From Aquimarina longa SW024 (lineage in GTDB: Bacteria; Bacteroidota; Bacteroidia; Flavobacteriales; Flavobacteriaceae), in assembly GCF_001401755.1 (NCBI RefSeq), contig NZ_KQ474105.1:124634-188633 (forward strand): DNA of 64,000 nucleotides. The letters run 5' to 3'. Shown here piece after piece: positions 42,504-50,304 of this stretch (positions are counted from its first letter, which is position 1; the number at the start of each line of letters is the position of its first letter). Below the pieces are notes generated by a model. It saw only the letters and a list, made by a program, of their open reading frames with translations. It was not told the DNA's origin and ran no database searches. The position numbers and the translations under genes were made by a program.

Positions 42504-43562
42504 TTATTCAATAAGCTGAAGACCTGCTAAATTTAAAATTTTTATGTTACGCCCTTCGATTTCGATTAGACCATCTTTTTTAAAATTAGATAATGTACGT
42601 ATCAAGCTTTCTGTAGCAATACCGGCAACACTCGCAAGATCACTTCTGGATATTTTAATACTTTCTTCAGATTTTTTATTGAGTACTTCTGCAAATTGAA
42701 GTATGGTTTGTGCTGTTTTTTTGCGCACTGAACTATACGCCATCTGTAGTAATTGTTCTTTGATATCAGAAAGATTAGTAGTAAGTAACTCCATTAATTC
42801 TAGAGATATATTCTTACTTTTCTCCAAGATATCTTTTAGATTAGTTTTTGATATTCCTGCCAATTCTGAATCTTCAACTGTTGTTGCGGATTCTAAATAA
42901 GGAGTATTATCTACAAACGAAGTAAATCCTAAGAAATCATCAGCCTTATGTAAAGAGGTAATTAACTCTTTACCGTTTTCATCCATTTTATGGTTTTTAA
43001 CAACTCCTTTTAGGATAAGGTATATCATATTAGAATGATCCCCTTCTTTATAAATTACCTCTCCTTTTTTAAATCTAGAAATCTCACCATAATCATCAAA
43101 AAAGTTCTTAAGCTCATGTAAGTTTTTAAGACCATTATCTTCAGAAACTACTATTGGTGTAGAAGACTGTTCTTTGATAGTTCTAGAGATTATGGCAGCT
43201 TTAGCAAGACGACTCTCAATAGCACTCAATAATTCATCTTCTTCAAAAGGTTTGGTTAGATAATCATCTGCTCCTAGATCCATTCCTTTTCGTATTTCTT
43301 TATGTTCGGTTTTTGCAGATAAAAATATAAAAGGAATAGAATTAGTTGTAGCATCATAGGATAAGGCTTCAAGCACGCCATACCCATCAACTTCGGGCAT
43401 CATGATATCGCAGATAATAACATCTGGTTTTTCTTCTTTAGCTTTGATAATTCCCAGTTTGCCATTTGGAGATGTGATCACGTTATAATCAGAAAGCTCT
43501 AAAAGTTCAGCAGTATTTTCTCTAAGTACCGTATCATCTTCAATTAAAAGAATAGTTTTCAT
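42504..43562 (-). CDS. Response regulator with CRP/FNR-type DNA-binding output
   Basis: A 352-residue hybrid. Residues 1-120 form a receiver domain with acidic D9-D10, phosphoacceptor D52 (IICDIMMPEVDG) and K104. Residues about 150-270 are a cyclic-nucleotide-binding-like jelly roll (RFKKGEVIYKEGDHSNMIYL). Residues 280-350 are the winged helix, with recognition helix ATESLIRTLSNFKKDG. E318 and R322 correspond to the Glu and Arg by which FNR and CRP read TGA/TCA half-sites. There is no N-terminal cysteine set for an O2-sensing Fe-S cluster, so phosphorylation by the adjacent kinase is the likely signal. It is the best candidate in the window for reading the nine FNR-like boxes. It is co-directional with the kinase gene. 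Confidence 0.92.
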   Translation of the reverse strand: MKTILLIEDDTVLRENTAELLELSDYNVITSPNGKLGIIKAKEEKPDVIICDIMMPEVDGYGVLEALSYDATTNSIPFIFLSAKTEHKEIRKGMDLGADDYLTKPFEEDELLSAIESRLAKAAIISRTIKEQSSTPIVVSEDNGLKNLHELKNFFDDYGEISRFKKGEVIYKEGDHSNMIYLILKGVVKNHKMDENGKELITSLHKADDFLGFTSFVDNTPYLESATTVEDSELAGISKTNLKDILEKSKNISLELMELLTTNLSDIKEQLLQMAYSSVRKKTAQTILQFAEVLNKKSEESIKISRSDLASVAGIATESLIRTLSNFKKDGLIEIEGRNIKILNLAGLQLIE

Positions 43563-43637
43563 CCGTTTATATTTAGTATTATTTTAAGGTCAGATGGAAT
43601 TTGTAAATAATTGTTACCATATCCATCATGACAAATC

Positions 43638-44873
43638 TTATGAATCAAGAACATTAGTTATGGGTATTGTAATTATAAAAACAGAACCTTGGTTTTCTTT
43701 ACTTGTAAAAGAAATATTTCCTCCCAGATTTTCCAAATGACTTTTGACTATGTTTAATCCGATACCTGTACCTTGATCTAACAAGGCATTTTCTGCTCTA
43801 AAATAGCGTTTAAAGATAAAACCTTGTTCTTTTTTGGGGATACCAATACCTTGATCAATAATTTTAACCGTAAGAATGTTATTTTCATAATATACCTGCA
43901 AATCTATAATGGTATGCTCTCCAGAATATTTAATAGCATTATTCATTAAATTAGATAATACAAGCTCTAAAATTTTTTCATCAAACTCTATTACATAATC
44001 ATCGATATCTTTAGGGTAGTTTATTCTCTGCCCATCTTTAAGCAACATATTAGCATCATAGACTACTTCATTAATTAATTTACTAAGAGGAAATTGGCTA
44101 AACTTATAAGTAACCTTGCCTGTTTCTAAACGTTCGATAGATAAAAAATCATTAAGGATATTATCTAAGTATTTCACTTTATTTTTGATGGTATCTAGGT
44201 GTTTTTTTCTTTTTTCTTGCTGTTCTGTTTTACTATATTTTCCTGCAAGTGTAGCTGAGGTGAGGATACCACTTAGTGGTGTTTTAAACTCGTGAGAAAC
44301 AAGCGATAAGAATTTTGTTTTTAACTCGCTAAGGTCTCGTTCTTTTTTTAAAGATTCCTGTGTTTTGGTTTCAGCCTCCTTACGAAGAATTACTTCTTCT
44401 TTTAGTTCTTGTATAGTATGATGCAATTCTTCTGTACGTTCCTCTATTTTTTGCTCTAACTGAGTGTTTAGATGTTGTATTTGCTGTTCTTGTTGTTTTC
44501 TAAGAGTGATATCAATAACTAGCGCCATTACATAGTTATTGCCATAAATGGCAAATGGATTTAGACCAGCTTCTACAGGAAAAATAGTTCCATCTTTTCG
44601 TACTCCAAAAAGATCTCGGCCTTTACCCATATTTCGTTTTTCACTATGACTTACAAAACCTTCAAAATGATGATGATGATTGTGATGATGTTTTTTAGGA
44701 ATCAATATATTAAGGTGTTTTCCGATCAATTCATCTGTGTTATAACCAAAAATTTGATTAGCAGATCCATTAGTTGCAACGATGACTTGATCCTCATTAA
44801 CTACAATGATTCCTTCTGAAATAGCTTCAGAAAGTAATTTGAAAATATTATTGTCTTTTTCGAAAACTTTCAT
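43638..44873 (-). CDS. PAS-domain histidine kinase
   Basis: A 411-residue kinase without TM segments. A PAS domain spans residues 5-125 (VVNEDQVIVATNGSANQIFG), with an unusual His-rich loop KKHHHNHHHHFEGF at 60-73. A coiled coil (125-185) leads to the HisKA domain with H194 (FLSLVSHEFKTPLSG) and an HATPase domain with NLMNNAIKYS, DQGIGIPKKEQ and GTGIGLNIVKSH. It is cytoplasmic, so an internal signal is sensed. It lies 75 nt upstream of the receiver-CRP/FNR gene and is surely its partner. It may bind haem or a metal through the PAS domain, but no definite ligand is visible. Confidence 0.92.
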   Translation of the reverse strand: MKVFEKDNNIFKLLSEAISEGIIVVNEDQVIVATNGSANQIFGYNTDELIGKHLNILIPKKHHHNHHHHFEGFVSHSEKRNMGKGRDLFGVRKDGTIFPVEAGLNPFAIYGNNYVMALVIDITLRKQQEQQIQHLNTQLEQKIEERTEELHHTIQELKEEVILRKEAETKTQESLKKERDLSELKTKFLSLVSHEFKTPLSGILTSATLAGKYSKTEQQEKRKKHLDTIKNKVKYLDNILNDFLSIERLETGKVTYKFSQFPLSKLINEVVYDANMLLKDGQRINYPKDIDDYVIEFDEKILELVLSNLMNNAIKYSGEHTIIDLQVYYENNILTVKIIDQGIGIPKKEQGFIFKRYFRAENALLDQGTGIGLNIVKSHLENLGGNISFTSKENQGSVFIITIPITNVLDS

Positions 44874-44908
44874 TTGTCAAAAATAAGGATTTTGATTAGT
44901 TAACAGAA

Positions 44909-44952
44909 CTGATATATATCATAAAAAACCTCATTATTGCTATCTAAATTTA
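44909..44952 (+). promoter_or_regulatory. FNR-like box plus -7 element before the TerB-like gene
   Basis: CTGATATATATCAT (44909-44922), 22 nt, then TAAATTTA (44945-44952), one mismatch from TAnnTTTG, 21 nt before the ATG at 44974. The same box is 36 nt from the kinase start on the other strand; a TATTTTTG (44878-44885) lies there at 23 nt, but it would give an almost leaderless transcript. Confidence 0.68.
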
Positions 44953-44973
44953 TCATAAATAAATTATTTAACA

Positions 44974-45393
44974 ATGGATGATAAAAAGAATATTGAAATT
45001 GAATTTTATCAAAATCTTGGTAAGCTATTTTATGCAATTGCAATTGCGGATAAAGTAATTCAAAAATCAGAATATAATTTGTTAAGAAAAATTGTGAAAT
45101 CAGAATGGTCAAAGACAAGCCTTATAGAAGATGAGTTTGGGATAGATGCGATCTATCAAATCGAAATTGTTTTTGATTGGTTAGATTATGAAGAAGAATT
45201 AAATGCTGAGGAATATTTTGAGCAGTTCGAAGTGTACTATAAAGAAAATACAACTTATTTTACAGATAGCGTAAAAGAGTCAATATGGGATACTACCAAT
45301 ACTATAGCAGGTGTTTTTTCTGGAAAAAATAAATCCGAATTAATACTACTAGGGCGGTTAAAACTGATTTTAGAAAATACGGCTATTAAATAA
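44974..45393 (+). CDS. TerB-like helical protein
   Basis: A 139-residue cytoplasmic helical protein starting MDDKKNIEIEFYQNLGKLFY. The segment LGKLFYAIAIADKVIQKSEY, followed by NLLRKIV, resembles the TerB/DjlA-type domain, in which an acidic turn after AIAIADK may bind metal. Function in this context is unknown. The gene is divergent from the histidine kinase and follows an FNR-like promoter, so it belongs to the likely low-oxygen regulon. It is followed after 27 nt by a lipoprotein gene. Confidence 0.75.
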   Translation: MDDKKNIEIEFYQNLGKLFYAIAIADKVIQKSEYNLLRKIVKSEWSKTSLIEDEFGIDAIYQIEIVFDWLDYEEELNAEEYFEQFEVYYKENTTYFTDSVKESIWDTTNTIAGVFSGKNKSELILLGRLKLILENTAIK

Positions 45394-45420
45394 AAGTATC
45401 TAATACCTAATATAATATTT

Positions 45421-46299
45421 ATGAAAACGTTAATCACTATCCTTATCGTACTACATTTTGCCTCTTGTAAGGAAGAAAGGTCTCCTCAAAAAGAATTAGA
45501 TGAACAAGAAATAGAGACTAAACAAATTGTAGAAGAGGATACAGCAACTGCAATATCATTTTTTTCTGAAAAAAAACTAGAGTTAAATCATAAAAAAAAT
45601 AAATCAATAAAAAAACAGCGATTGATAGAGGCTGAGGATGATAAAATTCAATTACAAGAGTTAGTCGTCTCTAAGAGTTTTTTAAAGAAAGAAGATTTGT
45701 ATATTTTGGATTATCAATATCCTTATCTCAATGAGAAAATTAATCCTTCTTACTCTATATTTAATGACTTTATTGTAGAAAATTATCTAAACATCGAAAA
45801 AACCGAAAATCAAATCCTCGAAGATAAAGAATTGCTCTGTGACACATTAAAGATTAATAGATTTAGAGATAAAAGAAGTCTTGATTATAAGATTTATAAT
45901 GTAAAAAATGATCTTATTAGTGTAGTACTTTATAAAGAGAATTATTATTCAGGAATGATATACACTACATATACGTTTGATTGTATAAATTTTGATCTTA
46001 AAAAACAAGATTTTATATATTTTAATGATTTTTTTATAGCAAACTCAGAAGAAGTGCTCTTTACCACTATAAATACGATTATAAAAGAAAGCATCAATTC
46101 TGGAGAATTATATTATGATTGTTGGGAGCTATCAAAAGGAGATTTTAAGGCATATAAAAACAATTTTGTAGTCAATGGCGATGCGATAGAGTTTTATTTT
46201 GATGATTGCATTATTTGCCCTTCATATACAGGAACGTATTTTATCGAAATTCCAATCAAGAAAATTGTACATCTTATAAAAAAAACAAATATCTTATAA
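45421..46299 (+). CDS. Lipoprotein with DUF3298-like C-terminal domain
   Basis: A 292-residue lipoprotein (ITILIVLHFASC, lipid on C16) with a charged, disordered stretch to about residue 75. The rest resembles the RsiV/DUF3298 fold: YQYPYLNEKINPSYSIFNDF, NFDLKKQDFIYFNDFF and a terminal FYFDDCIICPSYTGTYFIEI. Members often sit in the cell envelope; some bind lysozyme or peptidoglycan fragments, which is not shown here. It follows the TerB-like gene in the same direction. Confidence 0.7.
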   Translation: MKTLITILIVLHFASCKEERSPQKELDEQEIETKQIVEEDTATAISFFSEKKLELNHKKNKSIKKQRLIEAEDDKIQLQELVVSKSFLKKEDLYILDYQYPYLNEKINPSYSIFNDFIVENYLNIEKTENQILEDKELLCDTLKINRFRDKRSLDYKIYNVKNDLISVVLYKENYYSGMIYTTYTFDCINFDLKKQDFIYFNDFFIANSEEVLFTTINTIIKESINSGELYYDCWELSKGDFKAYKNNFVVNGDAIEFYFDDCIICPSYTGTYFIEIPIKKIVHLIKKTNIL

Positions 46300-46376
46300 A
46301 ATATAACCATTTCTTACAGTAGTTTTATTTTTCAATTCATTATTCTATTTTAGTAATAAAAAATAGCAACAGTATA

Positions 46377-46676
46377 ATGAAGAGTAATTTTAGTGATATT
46401 ATAGATTCGAAAATCCCTGTATTAATAGATTTTTATGCAAATTGGTGTGGCCCATGTAAAATGTTGGCACCTATTCTTAAAAAAGTAAAAGATGAATTAG
46501 GAGAAACAATCAAAGTTGTAAAAATAGATGTGGATAAAAATCAACCTTTAGCCGAAAAATATCAAGTTCGTGGTGTTCCAACAATGATTTTGTTTAAAGA
46601 AGGGAAGCAGCTATGGAGACAATCCGGAGTATTACAAAAAGAAGAAATTATTAGCATAATAAAATCTACTAGCTAA
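46377..46676 (+). CDS. trxA: Thioredoxin
   Basis: A 99-residue thioredoxin with the active site WCGPCK (C24, C27), the FYANWCGPCKMLAPILKKV helix, the cis-Pro in RGVPTMILFKEGK and no signal peptide, so it is cytoplasmic. It reduces protein disulfides using thioredoxin reductase, which is not encoded here. It stands alone on the plus strand and is followed by a strong terminator shared with the convergent usp gene. Confidence 0.95.
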   Translation: MKSNFSDIIDSKIPVLIDFYANWCGPCKMLAPILKKVKDELGETIKVVKIDVDKNQPLAEKYQVRGVPTMILFKEGKQLWRQSGVLQKEEIISIIKSTS

Positions 46677-46780
46677 GTCAATAATGTCTAAGAAAATTAA
46701 AGAATAAGATGTTTTTAGAAAAAATAATTTGATTTAGAGACAAGTCTTGATGGTGTTAAAGGGGTAAATTATAGGAGTTA

Positions 46781-46823
46781 AAAAAAAGGGAATAAAATCA
46801 GAATTCGATTTCTTCCCTTTTTT
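46781..46823. terminator. Bidirectional terminator between trxA and usp
   Basis: AAAAAAGGGAA (46782-46792) pairs with TTCCCTTTTTT (46813-46823), with a further inner AATC/GATT pairing. The flanking A and T runs make it work in both directions, between convergent genes. Confidence 0.85.
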
Positions 46824-46850
46824 AATTTTAGAATAGATACATATCTATTT

Positions 46851-47690
46851 TTATATTTTGAATGTTAGTACAGGTTTGTTTGCATGATTGGCAATATCTT
46901 CTCCTATACTTACATTAAAAAAATGTGCTAATCCACGACGCCCATGAGTTGGTATTGCAATGATATCAGCTTTTATTTTATTACTGTAATTAAAAATACC
47001 GCTTTCTACACTATAATCACAATAATACACTACCTTACTATACATGTCTAGATTTCCTGCGTCTGCTTTAAAAAGGAATTCTTTTACACTTTCTTCCATT
47101 TGATCAGAGCTTTTAAATTTTTCTCCTGGCAGATTAATATAAAGCAAATGTACATTGGCATTTAAAGTATCGAATAATCGCATAGCATTATGGTATGGGC
47201 GAATATTCTCAATCTTAAAATCACAGGCAAATACTACTTCCTTGATACTAAAATTATCCATAGGATTTTTTATGATCAGGACAGGGATATCAGAAGTCCG
47301 CACTACTTTTTCTGCGTTAGATCCTATAAATACTTCTTCTCGTAATCCACTAGTACCATGTGATCCCATCACAATAAGATCAATATCATTTTTGAGAGCT
47401 AGGTCATTAATTTCGCTAAATATTTTATAATTCTGTACAAGTTGTGTAACAGTAATTCCTTCTAAATATTCTTTGTCTAAAAAAGAGTTAAATCTTTTTT
47501 CAGCAAGTTTCATATAATACATTGCTTCACTTGCTTCCTGAGCTTCATTTTTAATTAATACTGCTTCGGATAATCCTAGCATATGTAATACTACGATTTC
47601 TGAGTTTTGTTGTTTTGCTAATAATGCAGCAGCCTGTAATGCATATTCTGAATAGTTAGAAAAATCTATGGGAACAAGAATTTTTTTCAT
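46851..47690 (-). CDS. Universal stress protein, two USP domains
   Basis: A 279-residue USP starting MKKILVPIDFSNYSEYALQA. The first domain has VMGSHGTSGLREEVFIGSNA, a clear nucleotide-binding motif; the second ends with IPTHGRRGLAHFFNVSIGED, which also fits G-2x-G-9x-G, so both domains may bind nucleotide, unlike the other USPs here. It is preceded by a perfect FNR-like palindrome and TAATTTTG -7 element. It belongs to a different USP subgroup (PIDFS rather than PTDFS). Confidence 0.95.
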   Translation of the reverse strand: MKKILVPIDFSNYSEYALQAAALLAKQQNSEIVVLHMLGLSEAVLIKNEAQEASEAMYYMKLAEKRFNSFLDKEYLEGITVTQLVQNYKIFSEINDLALKNDIDLIVMGSHGTSGLREEVFIGSNAEKVVRTSDIPVLIIKNPMDNFSIKEVVFACDFKIENIRPYHNAMRLFDTLNANVHLLYINLPGEKFKSSDQMEESVKEFLFKADAGNLDMYSKVVYYCDYSVESGIFNYSNKIKADIIAIPTHGRRGLAHFFNVSIGEDIANHANKPVLTFKI

Positions 47691-47711
47691 GATTACGTGT
47701 TTTTATATTAT

Positions 47712-47755
47712 CAAAATTAGAAGATATTACGACTATTTGCTATGATAATTATCAT
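47712..47755 (-). promoter_or_regulatory. FNR-like box plus -7 element for usp at 46851-47690
   Basis: Perfect palindrome ATGATAATTATCAT (47742-47755), 22-nt spacer, then TAATTTTG on the minus strand (47712-47719), a perfect TAnnTTTG. The box lies between the divergent usp and acylphosphatase genes; no well-spaced -7 element is seen on the acylphosphatase side. Confidence 0.8.
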
Positions 47756-47812
47756 GTTCTTATCGGTTATTTAGAGAGAATATTTTGATATCTTTATACT
47801 TTATTAAAAACA

Positions 47813-48082
47813 ATGACAAAACATTATAATATTACAATAACAGGAAAAGTTCAGGGAGTTTGGTATAGAAAAAGTACTCAAGAAAAAGCTAAGACGCTTA
47901 AAATTAATGGGTATGTAAAAAATCTACCAAATGGAGATGTATATATAGAAGCTGAAGGAGATGATCATCAATTAAATGCTCTAGTAGAATGGTGTAACAT
48001 AGGATCCGAATTTGCAAAAGTAAATACTGTTTCTTTTGAAGAAAGTAACGTACAGTTTTTTGAGGATTTTAATATTCTATGA
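47813..48082 (+). CDS. Acylphosphatase
   Basis: An 89-residue acylphosphatase. ITGKVQGVWYRKSTQEKAKT contains the phosphate-binding loop and the catalytic Arg, and INGYVKNLPNGDVYIEAEGD the catalytic Asn. It hydrolyses acyl phosphates such as carbamoyl phosphate or acetyl phosphate. It is divergent from a usp gene, sharing the spacer with the FNR-like box. A hairpin follows downstream. Confidence 0.93.
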   Translation: MTKHYNITITGKVQGVWYRKSTQEKAKTLKINGYVKNLPNGDVYIEAEGDDHQLNALVEWCNIGSEFAKVNTVSFEESNVQFFEDFNIL

Positions 48083-48127
48083 TAACCAGATGTACTGTTC
48101 TAAGTATAAAGAAAAAGATACTAAAAA

Positions 48128-48166
48128 AACAAAGCCTACTAGAGATTTCTCATAGCAAGCTTTGTT
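48128..48166. terminator. Terminator between acylphosphatase and YHS-domain genes
   Basis: AACAAAGC...GCTTTGTT with an inner CTACTAGAG/CTCATAG pairing. On the minus strand it is followed by a run of seven T, so it mainly ends the YHS-domain gene; on the plus strand the tail is weak. Confidence 0.75.
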
Positions 48167-48229
48167 AACTAACCAATCAATTATTATTGAAAAAAACTAA
48201 GCATTACATACAGCTTCAATAACACTGTA

Positions 48230-48679
48230 TTACTTTTTTATTTTAATTTTTTGCCAATTATTATCAGCTATATTTTTTAATTTTTTAGCATCTTCTTGTA
48301 CCCATTTATTTAATGTGTTCACTCCCCAAGAGTTATAAAACAAATAGAGTTTACCATCTCTTATTTCAAAAGTTTTGGGGTTGATATCTACTTTTTCATT
48401 GTTTACAGCTATAGCGTAGGCACAATACCCTCCATATTGCGGAATATAGCTATCAGGATTGCATTTAAATTTGTCTAAATTTTTTTGATTTGCAAATCTG
48501 TATTTTACATTATCATGAGTTACTACAAATTTATTATTTCCTTTAACGGCTTTCTTATTAAAGTATTCAGTAACATCATAACCTTCGGCTACGAAATCCT
48601 TAGTTATATTATAATCTATCTGTTGAGCTGTTATACTAGTTATAAATATTAAAAACGGTATGATTACATATATTTTCAT
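48230..48679 (-). CDS. Secreted YHS-domain protein
   Basis: A 149-residue protein with a signal peptide (MKIYVIIPFLIFITSITAQ). The mature part has AEGYDVTEYFNKKAVKGNNK, then KYRFANQKNLDKFKCNPDSY and PQYGGYCAYAIAVN, the typical form of the secreted YHS-domain family found in marine Bacteroidetes. YHS domains are thought to bind metal; the two cysteines here (in FKCNPD and GGYCAYA) could take part. Function unknown. Single gene on the minus strand with its own terminator. Confidence 0.85.
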   Translation of the reverse strand: MKIYVIIPFLIFITSITAQQIDYNITKDFVAEGYDVTEYFNKKAVKGNNKFVVTHDNVKYRFANQKNLDKFKCNPDSYIPQYGGYCAYAIAVNNEKVDINPKTFEIRDGKLYLFYNSWGVNTLNKWVQEDAKKLKNIADNNWQKIKIKK

Positions 48680-48768
48680 GTAGTGCCTTTTTTACATTTC
48701 TTATATTTCAGTCGTGAAAAAAAGAGGAGTATTACATTTTTAACATATTTATATTAGTTTTTAGTAAA

Positions 48769-49287
48769 TTATAGTAAAAAATTAGTAGTTTCTGGATATG
48801 GAATTAGAGCACTGATTAATAAACGAATACTATCTTTTGCTATTAGAGTAATTGATAGTAATGTAGCAGTGACAATTATAGCAGAAGCGACATTGTTTTG
48901 TTGGATGTCTTTAAATTCATTAACTCCTTTGGTTAAAGCAGAAAAAAGAATAAATACCGAGGTATTAATGAGTATAGCAAAGATAAAACCAATACCTAAG
49001 TAGAGTCCGGAATACTGTATGATTTTTTCGAATGTGATTTCATTTTCTCCAGACATAGATAATCGTATCATGTTGGTGATAGAAGGAATGATCTCTCCAA
49101 GTATGATACCGATAGAAAGGATAATCCCAGCTGCAAAAATAGAAAATGCCATATTATCTTCTCTAAGAGAAATATTTTTCAAAAATATTTTTTGCAAAAT
49201 TTTAAAAGAAATAAATAGAATAAGTACAGAAATTATAGTGGCTAGAGCTATTTCTATAAAAGCAAGAGTTATTAATTTAGTTTGCAT
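48769..49287 (-). CDS. DUF350 family membrane protein
   Basis: A 172-residue protein with four TM helices, starting MQTKLITLAFIEIALATIIS; an upstream in-frame start at 49311 would overlap the previous gene further and is less likely. The pattern FSIFAAGIILSIGIILGEII fits the DUF350 family of inner-membrane proteins of unknown function. It starts 4 nt after the transglutaminase-like gene and is the last gene of the LuxE-like operon. Confidence 0.8.
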   Translation of the reverse strand: MQTKLITLAFIEIALATIISVLILFISFKILQKIFLKNISLREDNMAFSIFAAGIILSIGIILGEIIPSITNMIRLSMSGENEITFEKIIQYSGLYLGIGFIFAILINTSVFILFSALTKGVNEFKDIQQNNVASAIIVTATLLSITLIAKDSIRLLISALIPYPETTNFLL

Positions 49288-49291
49288 AGTA

Positions 49292-50302
49292 TTAGATATT
49301 ATTAAGTACAATGTACCAATGACTTATATCATCAAAGTTTTTTGGTAATGTACCGATTGTAAAATGTTTACTTGTAGTTTCCCAGGTGTAGTACCGTTTT
49401 CCGTTATGTAATTTATATATTCCTTTTGCAGGGATATTGAGTCCAAGAATAGAATGCTTGTAATAATCACTGTTAAGTATCGCTACATCATATCCAAAAT
49501 AGCTCAAAAACGCATAAATAATTACAGTTCTGGTGTCACAATCTCCTTTTAGATTTCCCATAAAGCCTAGAGGGTTTTGGATTCCAAAAGGAATACTACC
49601 AATACAACAATCAGAACATTTTTCTAAAACTACTCTAATAGATTTTTCATACTTATAAGGAGATAAGCAAGCTGTCTCAAAAACAAAAGAGTAAGGGATA
49701 TCTTGTATGAATGTCACTACCATTTCTGCAAACTCTAACTGGTTTAGCTGATTTGTATTTTTAATAGTGCTAAGCTCTTTAAGGATTAAATCTAATTTTG
49801 GAGTATCCGAGATTACTAAATAATTATATAATTCTCCCCAAGAATGTTGTTTACGTTTATGTGCATTAGTAAAGTATTCTTGTTTAGAAGAAAAATAATC
49901 TTTCTCTCTAATTGAAAATTTACCCTTATATGTATTACCATAGTTATCACTCCATTTTCTGTCCTGACGTAATAACACAATAGAATCGCCTTCTTCTAAA
50001 ACTTTTTCGCGATAAATATATTCTGAAATATCAGATTCTTGATGTGCTATAGATAAAGGAATCATATCGAGTATATACTGCAATCCTGTTATGAGTATTA
50101 AAAATAAGATACTGTACCTAATATAACTCCAATTAAATTTAGCTGATTTAGATTTTCCTAATACCCATGAAAGTAATAGTACTATGATAGTAAACGATGT
50201 ATATAAAGAGATTGGAATAAAGGTTTGTATAAAACTACTGAGTATTAAGGACACTATTAGTATTGCCAAAAAAGAAAAACAACCCGATTTCTTTTGTGTC
50301 AT
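49292..50302 (-). CDS. Membrane protein with transglutaminase-like domain
   Basis: A 336-residue protein with three N-terminal TM helices (about 8-28, 32-48 and 58-78) and an extracytoplasmic C-terminal domain. The domain has a candidate catalytic triad: Cys in LKGDCDTRTVIIYAFLSYFG, His in YYKHSILGL and an acidic residue in YTWETTSKH. This is the transglutaminase-like cysteine protease fold. A CSDCC cluster lies just before it. It begins 2 nt after the LuxE-like gene, so the two are coupled. The substrate is unknown. Confidence 0.75.
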   Translation of the reverse strand: MTQKKSGCFSFLAILIVSLILSSFIQTFIPISLYTSFTIIVLLLSWVLGKSKSAKFNWSYIRYSILFLILITGLQYILDMIPLSIAHQESDISEYIYREKVLEEGDSIVLLRQDRKWSDNYGNTYKGKFSIREKDYFSSKQEYFTNAHKRKQHSWGELYNYLVISDTPKLDLILKELSTIKNTNQLNQLEFAEMVVTFIQDIPYSFVFETACLSPYKYEKSIRVVLEKCSDCCIGSIPFGIQNPLGFMGNLKGDCDTRTVIIYAFLSYFGYDVAILNSDYYKHSILGLNIPAKGIYKLHNGKRYYTWETTSKHFTIGTLPKNFDDISHWYIVLNNI

Positions 50303-50304
50303 AT

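Noticed and set aside
43563..43637. FNR-like box before the response regulator gene (ATGACAAATCTTAT)
   Set aside because: The right half-site does not match ATCA and no spaced -7 element is present.
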